Below, one piece after another: positions 37,209 through 48,681 of a stretch of 64,000 nt of DNA. This stretch comes from Ciborinia camelliae (taxonomy: Eukaryota > Ascomycota > Leotiomycetes > Helotiales > Sclerotiniaceae). The notes under the pieces are model-generated. The model had not been told where the DNA came from. It ran no database searches and saw nothing but the letters and a program-made list of their open reading frames with translations. The stretch covers positions 399,187-463,186 of the forward strand of contig JANPYM010000001.1 in NCBI GenBank assembly GCA_025890175.1. Direction: 5' to 3'. Numbering within the stretch: position 1 is the first letter of the stretch; each line of letters begins with the position of its first letter. The translations under genes and the position numbers were made by a program.

Positions 37209-38555
37209 ATGCCTGGGTTTACAGATTCTTCCAGAAATTCAGGAGCTTCGACTCCTGAACGACTCTCTTCTGGTAATGAAAGTAGTGCTCTCGGCACTCC
37301 TTTGACGGAAAGATCCTTATTATTCGATGATAATGATCTCGAATTTGCAGTTAGAAATGCAATTAACAATCAATGGATATTGGTGGTCGGTGGTTTGGGA
37401 TTCATCGGTAGTCACACAGTCTGGGAACTAGCCAAAGCTGGGTACAATGTAATACTACGCTCTCAATCCCCTTGGAAATAGCTAACCAGTTTATAGGTGG
37501 TCGTAGTCGACAACCTCAGCAACTCGTTTTTCACTGTCTTTGAAAAGCTCCAGTTGATGGTCAATGAACATTACACTGCCCAGGGCAAAAATGGACACCG
37601 CCCATCACTCAAGTTTCACGACGCGGACTTTAGAAACATTAACAAAATGACAACGATCCTCAAAGAATATGACTACCCTGGCGTAATGAGCTTCGATTCG
37701 AGTTCGGATACCCTTTGCAACGGTCAACGATCATGCATCTCAGGCGTGATACATTTCGCCGCGTACAAAGCTGTCGAAGAGAGTATCCAGCAACCCCTGA
37801 AATATTATTCAAACAATGTTGGCGGCCTAGTCGATTTCTGTTCCCTTCTACAACAATTTGGGATCAAAAAGATGGTATTCAGCTCTTCTGCGACAGTTTA
37901 CGGAACTGTTGCCGATACTGGGGTACCTCTGCGCGAAGAATATGTTGTGGGGTCAGGATGTTCGGGTCTCACAAACCCCTACGGACGCACAAAATGGATG
38001 TGCGAAGCAATCCTGAGCGACCTTGCCAACTCTGATCCCGATTGGGAGATAACTGCACTACGCTACTTCAATCCGATTGGATGCGATAATTCAGGCCTGC
38101 TGGGCGAAGACCCTCGAGTTGCTGCCACAAATTTGATGCCCGTTGTTTTGCGGGTGCTCACTGGAGCATTGCCTGCGCTAAACGTATATGGCGATGATTA
38201 TGACACTCACGATGGCACGGCTATTAGAGATTATATCCACGTTACTGATCTCGCGCGTGGTCATTTGGCAGCTCTCAGTAATCGACCAAACGGTGGTTTC
38301 AAGGTCTATAACCTTGGTACTGGTCAGGGATACTCGGTGCTCGATGTGGTAAGTGCGATGGAGCAGGCAACCCAGAGCAAGATCCCCGTGAAGATTGTTG
38401 GCAGAAGAGGAGGAGATGTTGGAAAGTGTGTAGCACTAGCGGAGAAAGCAGAAGAGGAGTTGATGTGGAGGACAGAGAAAAGTCTGGCGGATTGCTGTAA
38501 AGATTTGTGGAGATTCCTAGAGGGAACCGCGATCACCAAAGCACAAGTATATTGA
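37209..38555 (+). CDS. uge3: UDP-glucose/UDP-GalNAc 4-epimerase of the GAG cluster (Uge3)
   Basis: Two exons, 37209-37448 and 37497-38555, joined across a 48-nt intron, encode 432 residues. A Ser/Thr-rich N-terminal extension of ~53 residues precedes the extended-SDR Rossmann fold: VVGGLGFIGSHT (~58-69), VVVVDNLSNS, VIHFAAYKAVEES, FSSSATVYG, the catalytic pair in YGRTK, and the epimerase-specific YFNPIGC and RDYIHVTDLARGH. It interconverts UDP-Glc/UDP-Gal and, in the Uge3 group, UDP-GlcNAc/UDP-GalNAc, supplying both sugars of GAG. Whether it handles GlcNAc cannot be read by eye; the cluster position argues that it does. The N-terminal extension is longer than in housekeeping GalE proteins. 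It shares a short divergent promoter with sph3. Confidence 0.93.
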
Positions 38556-39959
38556 CGAACTTGACTTTAAGTGAGAGGAGATTTTTGTGAAGCAATTTCT
38601 TGGAGTTATCTTTAATTGCGAAAAGTTTAGTTAACACTCTCTTAAAATAAACATATCGAGGGCGGGTAATGAACCTGATTTCAATGGACCCGGGATCGAT
38701 GCGTGATCTAAGATAAAACTGCTTACCTAAGTTCTGTCACATGACTAAGAAACCGTTTCAAAAATGCGACGGTGTATTCAAAAATCAATAGAAAGTCAAA
38801 AGATGAAGTTTTAAGATAACGAACGGGTTTTGAGGGATTTGGATTATTTCAAAAATGTAAAAGTGTGCATCTAAAATCTAGGAATTCTTTATGCTTGTTC
38901 CACGTCAAATGGGAAATTGATTCTCAATTTACTCTGTAGATAGTGATTCCTCTCGTGCTCAATTTTTTGGGGATGACGCGAGAAAGCCACCTGCAACTTG
39001 AACCTCATATTTTTCCATTATGAAGATCAGATTCAAGTAACGTTGCGAAGGCATACGCGAGGATGGTTACATGGAGAAGAACGAGGCAGAATAGCATCAG
39101 GTAACGTATACCGAATAGTTTTGACAGAAGTGCCAGAAATGGCCTGTGAGCAAACTATCTACATACCTACTTGGCGGGTATCATTAATTTTTACGCCATA
39201 TGCACAATGCACCATCCTGTCCTGTATCCCTGGCCTTTACTCTCGCATGCTCCGCCAACAGAGGTAAACCCAAAAACACCCAAATGACAATATATAATAT
39301 ACAAACTCACCAAACACACATAATTTACAATGCCTATTTAAGGCCGTACCATCTGATTATCGCTCATCCAACAACCAGTGTTTGGTGCTCTCGAGAATAG
39401 TTCTCTCTTTTCTCCACAATTCTGTGCTCTCGATTTCCTTGTCGACTTCCTATCTGTCCATTCGCGCCAACAGCGGAGTACAAGTTGAGAAACCATAGGA
39501 AGCTCTATATCAGCTTTTGATACAGCCGGCATCCACATACCCTCAACAGAGACCCGTGCTATATGTGATGGGAGAGCTTGGACATCCAGGTTTTTGGACT
39601 AATAAGAACCGAGCATGGGACAGAGTCAGTGAAAGTCTCGGTAGGGTTTGGAGTCAATAAGGGCGTTGAGCTCGAGGCAGAACACATGGAAAGAGTGTGG
39701 AGCCAGTCAATCTCGGTATAAATAGTTCTAATGACTTCAGCCTTGAAAGATTTGTTCGGAAGTGAGTTTCTGATTCTGAAAAAGAAATCGTTGCGCTTGA
39801 CGAAGTTCTTCAGGCGTGAAGTCTCGGCCGATGAGGGAATTCTCATTTTCCAGTAGTGTCTTTCATTATAGCCTTTAGATGTGTGCTTCAAAACCTTGGG
39901 ACTCACAAAAGAGGCTCAACTGGGGGTTCATTTGTAATTGTTTTCTAGGTCATGTCTTT
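38556..39959. other. Intergenic region right of the GAG cluster
   Basis: 1.4 kb between convergent uge3 and the large membrane-protein gene. The minus-strand frame 39559-39906 (115 codons) lies directly downstream of the latter's stop and may be 3' UTR; it has no recognisable domain. No repeats or RNA genes noticed. Confidence 0.45.
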
Positions 39960-42900
39960 TTATGTAAATCCCTCGAAACTTAGTAATTCGGCAATTTCCT
40001 CTTCAGTGAGACTTTCCACATCGGAAATTAACTCCTCAAATGTTGGTTCAACGGTTGTGTCTTTCTCTGTAAATGCTTCGGAACTTAGCAATTCGGCGAT
40101 TTCCTCTTCGGTGAGAGTTTCCACATCGGAAATTAGCTCCTCGAATGTAGGTTCTCCAGCGATCGGTTCCCCGTCAAAAGTCTCGACAATCTCAGTCTTG
40201 ATCTCATCATGTACATCTGCGAATAGATCTGGTGTGGAAATAGTTGGCAGCGAAGATGCTGCCCATATCATAGACTTTTTTGGGGTCACGATGATGGGTG
40301 CGACAGATGCACGCAACCAGTCAATTCCTGCCCCTGCGTTATCCTTAAGTGTGAAGAGTTTGGAGGACTCTAGTCTTGAAAGGGCACCTCCTCGAGCATC
40401 GAAGACTCTTTTGATAGGTTCGTGCATTATATCTGAGAACAAGTCCGGAGTAGATAATCCATTGTCTGTCCACAGACCACTAAATCTAACTGACGTCATG
40501 CTGGTTGATTTCGGGGTCCATAGGCTTGACTCGGACATTAGACGAGAACTTGCCACGACTGTATGTCCGATACAAGTAGGGTGGATATCGGCTACAGTCG
40601 AGACCAGAGTAGTTGTGAAAAATACTGGATGAAGAACAGCAGAGTTAAATTTAGGATTCTGAACATATCCCAAAGCGGCTGGATGGATATCATTGGTACT
40701 CGAAATCATGGAATTGGTGAAGAATACCGGATGAAGAGATGCAACATTGAGGCGTGGATAATCGCGAGCAGTCGTCACCACGGTACGTTGCTGTGGCTCA
40801 ATAGCATTGGGTGTTTCTACTTCCTTCTTGGGAGTTCCTGCAGCGATAGCCTCCTTGAGAACATCCTTCCACATAAACGCGAATGCTGTTGGACGCTGCA
40901 TTCGTGCAGTCTTCATGGAGGTAACCTTGCCCAGCGCTTGGTCCCAATCATCAAAACTAGCTGAAAGACGTAGGAGTTTTGTATGTCCAATAGCAGCAGG
41001 ATGAATGGTGTTCACGTCTGACACAAGGGTTTTGGTAAAGAAAACGGGGTGGAGCATTGAGGGGTTGTATACCTCAGAGTATGTTGAGCCAAAAGATGCA
41101 GTTCTCGTTGCAACGGTGTCTGTAAGATTTGATTCCGGCAATTCCATAGAAACCTGTGGTGGCTCGACATGCGGTGTCCCGGAAGTCACAGCCTCGGCCA
41201 GAGCAAGATCCCAATCAGCAGCTGTTGCCTTGGACCTTGGCAATCCAGCAATTATAGCTTCATTCAAAGCGTCCTTCCAATTGGCGCGGAAAGCAATGGT
41301 AGGTCTATGTTGATGTCTCATGGCTCTATAAGTGGGCTTGGCTGATTTTATGGGCACCACAGATCTGCAAAATCTCGGTAATTGATGATTTTCTGATCCA
41401 GCCGGAATTTCTGTCTCGAACAGGCCTCGTGAAGACATAACCTTTGATTGCTTGAATGGCATCGAGGGCGAAGCGTTTGGGGTAGGTTTAAGAGAAACCT
41501 GGCGAACAGGAAGCTTTAACTGATACCTGCTTGGGTCAGCAGGAGGTGGTGGCTGTGGGATGAGCTCTCCCTGCTTTGCTGAAAGCAGCCTTTGCATTGA
41601 AACAGGGCCCGAATAGAAGAGTGAGGATGCTTTGGTACTCGTGGAGGCCATGGACGATGCATCTGATATATCGGGCGATGACCTTCCAGAACTTGTGTCT
41701 GATGCGATCGACGGACTACTTGGTCGAATTGAAGACTCTGAAATCCAATCATGATCACGCTTCATGTTCAATAGACATGGTTGGTGCCAAAGTTTGTTGG
41801 ATACCAATTTTGTAAGTGTTCCAGGCATACTCCGCTTTTTAGAGTTCAAACTCAAAGCCGGCGGTTCCAAATCAGTGGTGCGATAATCGACACGAGACGA
41901 TGCTGGCTGAAATAGACCTTGAACGACTACATTAGCAACGATTGAAGTTGGGGTCCACATAAAGGAGCGCCTCGTGGAAACACCTAGTGCTGTTGCCAAA
42001 TTCCCGGATGTATCATCCGAAAATCCGAATAGGTCCTGGGAGCTGTCTTCATCTAATGTTTCGAGTGGCTCTGCCATGTCAGGAACACCTTCCTCATCAA
42101 GGTTGAGATCATCATCCTGAGAGAATATGACGATTGAGTTTCTGGTATCGTTCTTGTATTCTTCGTAATGCTCATTATTGAACTCCTCATAGTCTTCATT
42201 CTCCGAGATAAAGTCAGTCTGGGAACTAGCCTCATAGTTGTCATAATCATGAATAGTCTTTTGAGAAGAGCGCGTCGGCGGTAGGAGGCTGTTCTTCGAA
42301 GGGACGTTGGTAGTATTAAGCATGCTTGCAATTTCCCACAAGATGGTCTCGTCAAACTCATCGTCGCTATCCGTATCCATCCCATCATCAAGTTCATCTT
42401 CATCAAGGTCGTCTTCATCGTCAAATTCGGATTCATCATCATCATCATCATCAAAGAAAGATGAACCCGAATATTCTGATAGCTCGGGCTCCAATTGGCG
42501 TGACCTAGAATCGAATGTCGCATTCAAGACTGATCCCGACTGGAACACTGAGTTGTAAGTTGGTTGGGAGACAGCTGCATCAGATCGCTCCCCCCATGGA
42601 AACTGAAATATTCCCAATGTATCGCGTTTGTTAGGAAGAGGTTCGGGGTTCTCGACTATTTATTGTTAGCTACACATTTCTATATTTAGTATTAGAACAG
42701 GAATAGTCGCATACCAATGTCCGCCAAAACCGTGATACGCTTAGATCTTCTTGGAGGTCTTTGAGTCACTGGGCGAGCTTTGACGGTAGATGCTCGGATT
42801 GATGTTGATCGCCACAATGCTTGCACCAAAACATTGCTGGGATTCATATTCGGAGATGGATTTGACCACAAGTCAGCACTGCTGATTAACATTTCATTCT

Positions 42901-45900
42901 CGCTTCTTCGCCGAGCGGGCCGGAGATTCTTTGCTGGAGGCTCGGGAGTTTGACTGAACTCCAGGGAGGGTTTGTCTTTGGTAGAGCTCCAAAGTTCTGA
43001 AACAGCTCCTTTGGGCGATTGCATCATTGGCTGCCACAGCAAATCTAGGCGATCTGACAAACACATTGACTCTTCATCCATAATTTCTCCCTCGCTCTCA
43101 TATTCGCTCTGGGGTTCGCTCTCCGGCTCGCTCCCAGATGCAGGAGGGCTTCCCATTGGTGCGTCTGGGTCTTTGAATGCGGACAAGAAATTTATACTGC
43201 TATTGCGGGAGTGGGATGATGCTGGCGCATTCTCCATGTAAGATATCTGAGCATTAGCTAAGCGCTGTTGCCAGTCACCTAGACTAGAACTTTCTTGAAT
43301 TTGTGGAGACATTATTTCATCTCCCACTGATATTCCACTCATACTATCTCTAATGCTGTTACATGAGCGTAGAGGTGAACTACGGCGTAGTCCTAACGAT
43401 AATCTTTGAGATGGTGCTGTCTCCATGACAGATCTTGTTAGTTCAGGAGAGGCCTGGAATTGTGGAGTCGATAGACTGCTGATTGAGGATATAGAGTCTC
43501 GATTGGAGTTTTTGCGCATCTGCCAATCGTTCTCCTGCTCGCGCATTTCCATCTCGAGATTTTCAAGTAATAGTAACCTCTCCAAGAAATCATCTTTGTC
43601 AGAACCTCCATCTTCTTCCCTATCTGACATACGACGAAGAATTGACTCTAGTGGTGACCGCCCTGGTTCTTCAATTCGATCCAATTGATCTTGGATCTCT
43701 TGAAGAGCTTTTCTCGGAGAGTCTAATTTCGGGGAAGGTGAAGCGTTGCGCATGAGGATTGAAGATGTTCTTCTACGTAAAGGCGTTAGAATTAAGGCCG
43801 TTGGTGGTGAAATTTTCCGACACCCTTGTTTCGGCCGTCTATCAGAAAAAGTAGGGATCTTGTCGCCGATACGTCGATGCCATGTTGGAGGAGAGTGTGT
43901 TGGGTCAACGGGTAAGCCATTAATATCAAAAATGAAGGGTTCCTGATCGGAAACTACGGATTCTGCTAAGGATCTTCGATATTCAGCCGAGTCCATCATA
44001 ATAACCATGATCTCATCTCCTTCGTCTTCATCATTCTCTATTGGAATTTCTGATACTGGATTAATCTGGCCCATATAATCTTCCTCTAAAGGAGTCGACA
44101 CACGAACATTCGAGTTGTAAGAACCACTTGAAAGCCTTTCGCTTCCCAGCTTGAAAGTATTCGTATTGGTAGAATTATGACCAGGCACCAGCGTCTCCAA
44201 TACACTTGAACAATACGTTTCACGATCCGATTCAACTCCCGTCGGGCTTTGTTTGGGCGGATATTCTTGAGGGCTAAGTAGCGGAATAGTTGTTGTCTGT
44301 TTTGAATTGGGATTACCCTGTAGGTCTGGCTCGATCGACGCAGCTAATTTGCTAGCAATAATGGTCGGAAGATCTGGAGCGGAAGATCGACGTCTGTTAA
44401 GTAAACCTACTTCAGGCGGAGCTGGAAATAAAATTTGTAACTTCTCATTGACAGTCATACTTTTGGTATCATTAGGTAAAAGTTTCTCCAGTTTGGAGGC
44501 TGTATAAATTGAAGGTAGCTTTGGAAGTGGAGGGATTTGAGATGGACTATCTGGAGGAGTCAAGGATTTTCTGGTCGAGATTGAAGAGCCTGATTTGCTC
44601 CGTCTATGGCCTGGCAATGCTTCATTTCCAAACATTCCACCATTATTGCGTCTCGGAATAGGCCTCGGTCGGTGGATTACCGATTCCCGCGTTTGAAATC
44701 CTGAAGTATAAGGGATCAAAGGCGACAGTTCCTGCAAAGATTTTTGTCTGGAATGTCCAGGAGTCTTACTGATAATAGATTGTACTATTTCAGGGTTGTC
44801 GTAAATAATATCATTCATTAGCATGACTGTTTGTGATTGGGGTGCTGCGTTCTGTTGAGGACCTGTTTGTGCAAAAGTATTGTTCTTATTCTCCATGTAT
44901 TTTGGTGCCATTGTTGGTTGCAGAGGAACCGCTCTTGAAGAATTGAACTGAGACTTTTTGCTGGCCATTGATCTTCTTTCGCGGTCGTTCATAGCAGCAG
45001 TCTTAAGATCGATTGTTGCTATTCGGGCAAAAGCTGTGTCAGGGTCCGCTTCATCATTGACTATAGGTTTCGAGATGGCAAGATCTCTAACAGATACCTT
45101 TGGACGTTTGGTAGAGATTGGACCTCGCTCAGCCGATGGTGCGGGTGCTGCGGTTGCTGCTTGAACCGAAGCCAATGGTGACGCAGCAAAAACAGCGGGG
45201 AAAATACCACCTGGAGATTGATATCCTGAAGCATTTGAATTTCCAGCAGCGGAAAGCTTTTTGGAAGGATTGACTACAAACAATTGATTTGTATTTCCAG
45301 GACGACCAACTACTGGGGATCCTTCGACTCCTATACCGTTCTGGAACATTCCTCGTGACAATACCATTGGGCTGGTGGAAAATGGAGATCGTGCACTCGC
45401 CGTCACAGAATCTTCCGGTTTGGGGGATAACAAGGCTACTGGAAAAAAGGCAACAATGCCTGCAAAGTCTATTAGAATATGTTGAGAATCAGAAATGGTA
45501 GCACCTACCAACTAGCACAAGGAGCCCATCTGCAGGTACCATGGTGCGAGCGATTAAGATAATACTAGGTATTCCAAGAATCATTGGTACGCTTGTCTAA
45601 AACTCATGTCAGTAATTGAATCGAACACGCCTCCTGATCACATACTATAGTCCAAACCATAAAACCTGCAACAACAAACAAGAGAGCCCGGCTCTGCGCT
45701 TTTCGGTCTTCACGGCGATCCCCAAACATTCCCAAGGAGCTGGCCTGGACGAGCAAAGCTCCAACAATGATGAAGTCCATGACCAAAACTACAATCGCCA
45801 CTGGTAATATCGAAGTATTGGCGACACATGTAGGTGCGAACTGGGGACGAGTAAATCCCACTAAAACAACTCCCATAATCAATCGGATGGCCAACAGTCC

Positions 45901-46298
45901 CTGCATGATAGCTCTAATAGCGGCAATCTTCGTTCCATGCCCAATCGACCACAACAAGAACTGTTCGAATGCCACCCTTGCCAACTGATCAAATCCCGTT
46001 GTGAATACCAACCCAACCTGACAAATCCCAGTACCAGTCGCCGGAATTAATAGCTCCAAGAAATTGATTTGCGCCCACAGTACAGAAAAAAACAAGAACA
46101 GTACGAGGGCCAGCCTCTGGCCGTCCTTGAATATATTTGAACCATGACCCCTAGAATATATAAGCAATGCGCCGGTTGCTGCCTCCAGAAGGATACCACT
46201 ATATTAACTTTTAGTGGGAGCGATTAAAGATATTTGGACTGATGAACTAACAATGAGAAGGCAGCCAACAAGGTCTGCACGGCATCCGGTGTAGCCAT
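39960..46298 (-). CDS. Seven-span membrane protein with giant disordered repeat-bearing tail, function unknown
   Basis: Five exons, 46298-46252, 46198-45646, 45596-45509, 45459-42715 and 42655-39960, join in phase to 2042 residues. The first ~245 residues contain about seven hydrophobic spans, among them LALVLFLFFSVLWAQ, LPVAIVVLVMDFIIVGALL and LLFVVAGFMVW. All that follows is polar and low-complexity: Ser/Pro/Asn-rich up to ~1150, then PLPNKRDTLGIFQFPWGE, an Asp/Glu block ([15 protein letters not shown]), three copies of an LHPVFFT...IHPA.IG(H/Y) motif, two PDLF(S/A)D segments, and a terminal 35-residue tandem repeat (TFEELISDVE..LTEEEIAELLS). I do not recognise the family. The layout suggests a receptor- or sensor-like core with a cytosolic scaffold tail; that is an inference. 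Confidence 0.75.
39963..40172 (-). repeat. Coding tandem repeat, 105-bp unit, at the end of the membrane-protein gene
   Basis: Two adjacent in-frame copies spaced 105 bp (35 codons) encode TFEELISDVE(T/S)LTEEEIAELLS. The last copy is cut by the stop after FEGFT. The copies differ by scattered, mostly silent changes, so the duplication is not brand new and the protein sequence seems to be conserved. Confidence 0.9.
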
Positions 46299-48681
46299 CG
46301 CGGCCCAGCGTCAATAACAAGAATTATTATAATGTAAAGTCCCAATCTAGGGTGGTGATTTTAAGAATGGAAAATCATGGATGAAAATTATATTTGCATC
46401 GATCAACACGTCGTCAACAACAATAATTGATAATGTCAGAGAAAGAGAAAGGACCAAAATGCAAGATGGGTGCATAGCAGAGCTACCATGGACTCCAGTA
46501 GTATTGTGCGATTGAAGAAAATACCGACTGGGTGGATTCCAAAACGACGATCCAGGGCACGGCATCTACTCAATTTGGAATGACTGCCCCAAAATGGGAT
46601 GGTATCGAAGTAAACTGTAACACAAGTTCTAACAATGACAGATGCCAGCATTGCGTAAAATAAAATATTTTACCATACCAGAGGTTAAAGCTAAAAAGAA
46701 CGATATGTATTGGACAATAGACAGTCATATGGGGTTGAACTTGTTCTGTGCGTAGATCTTCCCTAGATGCACGGTTTCAAATGAAACTCACCGAGTCTCA
46801 CAACCACATGGCCATGTCCTTCCTTTGAATGTCGCATGGCTTTATATTCGTCAAATACACCAGACAGGACTCAAAGATTGTATGTAATTCGATACTTATC
46901 TAGCTGCATGGAAGAATCGATGGAATCGAAGGAAGAATAAAATAAATATAAATAATAAGGTTGTGGTGAGGCGTTGGGGGTGTGTGGCTATGCTCTAATC
47001 ATTTCGTAAATTACTCAATATCGAAAACAGCATTAAAAGCTTCAGGAATAGATCAATTCCAACGATGACAGTGGTGGATTAGAGACGTCGATTGTGTGAA
47101 CAGCTTCACTGGCACTTGGCTTTCATGATTCTTCGGTGGGTGGTGCAATGTACTCGACATTATGATAAAAGAAAACTTCAACCTCATATATTATTCTCGA
47201 GTAATGAATCCGAGAGAATGATTCCCAACTTCCCAAGGTCAGTGAGCCTTGCATAGACTGGTCATGACTCCTTTCAGACATGGACCTGGCGAAGCTGGGG
47301 TTCGTTGGCTCTGATCGTAAGTAAGATTGTATCGAGTATGGAGCTATGCCAATGCTCTCTTTTTTCCAGTTGAAACGACTTCGAATTCCCAAGCACAATC
47401 CCTCGGCCTTCATGGGCTGCGATTTCTCGAGCGCAAAAAATCTGTCTACAATTTGGAGTCAATAATTATGAGTAACTCCTGACCTGAATATAGTATCTTC
47501 ACAATAATACAGGTGGAACATCTTTGGAGATACTGGAGAGAGAACTAGCGTCTTGGCATATTTCTAACTATTATTGAGTCACGTGTATCTAGATATCCAG
47601 AGGAGGTGACAATGAACAGTGGACCAATGACTTAAAGCTTCAGAACCTGTTTCCTTCAATTTAAAGATGTTTTATATGCCGTGTCGTTAAAAGTGGCATG
47701 CGGATTTCCTCCTCCTCCTTGTCCCTATTAGCCATTTAGTATTAGTATCACATGATCATCTGATACTGGCCGGAGATGAAGCAGACGAATGTGTGCAACA
47801 CAACTGATACCCCAACGGACTTGACACTGTTGTAACATGATTATCATCAACTGTTTTAAGCGTACACAATGGGAATACACACATCTCACCCTCAGCTTGC
47901 CGAAAATGTCTACAGAAATAAAAATCACATGCTCATGCATACATTTCGTGGATACTCAATAAATCGCTCCAAAAATAACTCCCCACGAAAGCGCATTGCA
48001 TTTCCGACCATCTCCGGCAGCTCCCGGGATAATCAAACGACGTCCCCAATTGACCAATAAATGCACCGTAAAAATTCCTTATCAGTTCTCCAAAGCCCGA
48101 CTCACAACCACAATCAATCGCTGGTAGGTCTGGTTCCATACATATATATCGGTATGTTTGTTTGTACTATCGATATCAGAGAAAATGTCCACCGAGGAAA
48201 TACATTGATGTGTTTCTGGAGATTGGCTTGTTTTTGGTCGTCTATCATTGGTGGATGGGGGTTGAAGGGTTTCCGAGGAGACTTATGATGTCTATCGTGT
48301 GTTGCTTAGTGAGCACGCATGAAGGGATTGTTCGGTCTTCGTCGGATATCTATCTTATATGTGCCGTGGTAGGAGATGGAGATAGTGTATTTGAGTACGT
48401 GATATGCATGCAGACTGGTATAAGTTTTCTCTTTCGATATCTCATCTTCGTGAATTATCAAACCATCTTTTCGATAATTCTCTTCTTCTCAATCTTCATT
48501 TGTGCTCCGGGGAGTTTTTCATCGTGTGTATATCGACAACCGATATCTTAAAACATTTGTGGGAGCCGGGACTTTTCAATATTTGTAAAGTCTATTATCT
48601 ATCCCCTTCGTCTGCACGCGGAGATACGCTGGGGATCGGCAGGATTATATATACCTTTCCCTTAAACAGACGAATATCACA
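46299..48681. promoter_or_regulatory. Divergent region between the membrane-protein gene and nitrite reductase
   Basis: 2.4 kb between divergent starts. Near the nitrite reductase gene, TTATCT at 48595-48600 reads AGATAA on the other strand, fitting the AreA/NIT2 HGATAR core, and a TATATATA-type element lies near 48644. Short frames at 47123-47413 (-), 48162-48551 (+) and 48404-48823 (+) look non-coding. No RNA gene seen. Confidence 0.45.

Noticed and set aside
39559..39906. 115-codon minus-strand frame after the large membrane-protein gene
   Set aside because: It follows the stop codon directly with no clear own promoter or domain, so it is more likely 3' UTR.
42307..42558. Plus-strand Ser-rich frames and His-rich frame over a TCA trinucleotide run
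   Set aside because: They are antisense shadows of the Asp/Glu block in the membrane-protein tail.
39960..46167. Three separate minus-strand genes at 39960-42617, 42692-45511 and 45604-46167
   Set aside because: Short introns with good splice sites join all three in phase (for example GACATTG|GTATGC to AAATAG|TCGAGAAC), and none has its own credible start codon context.
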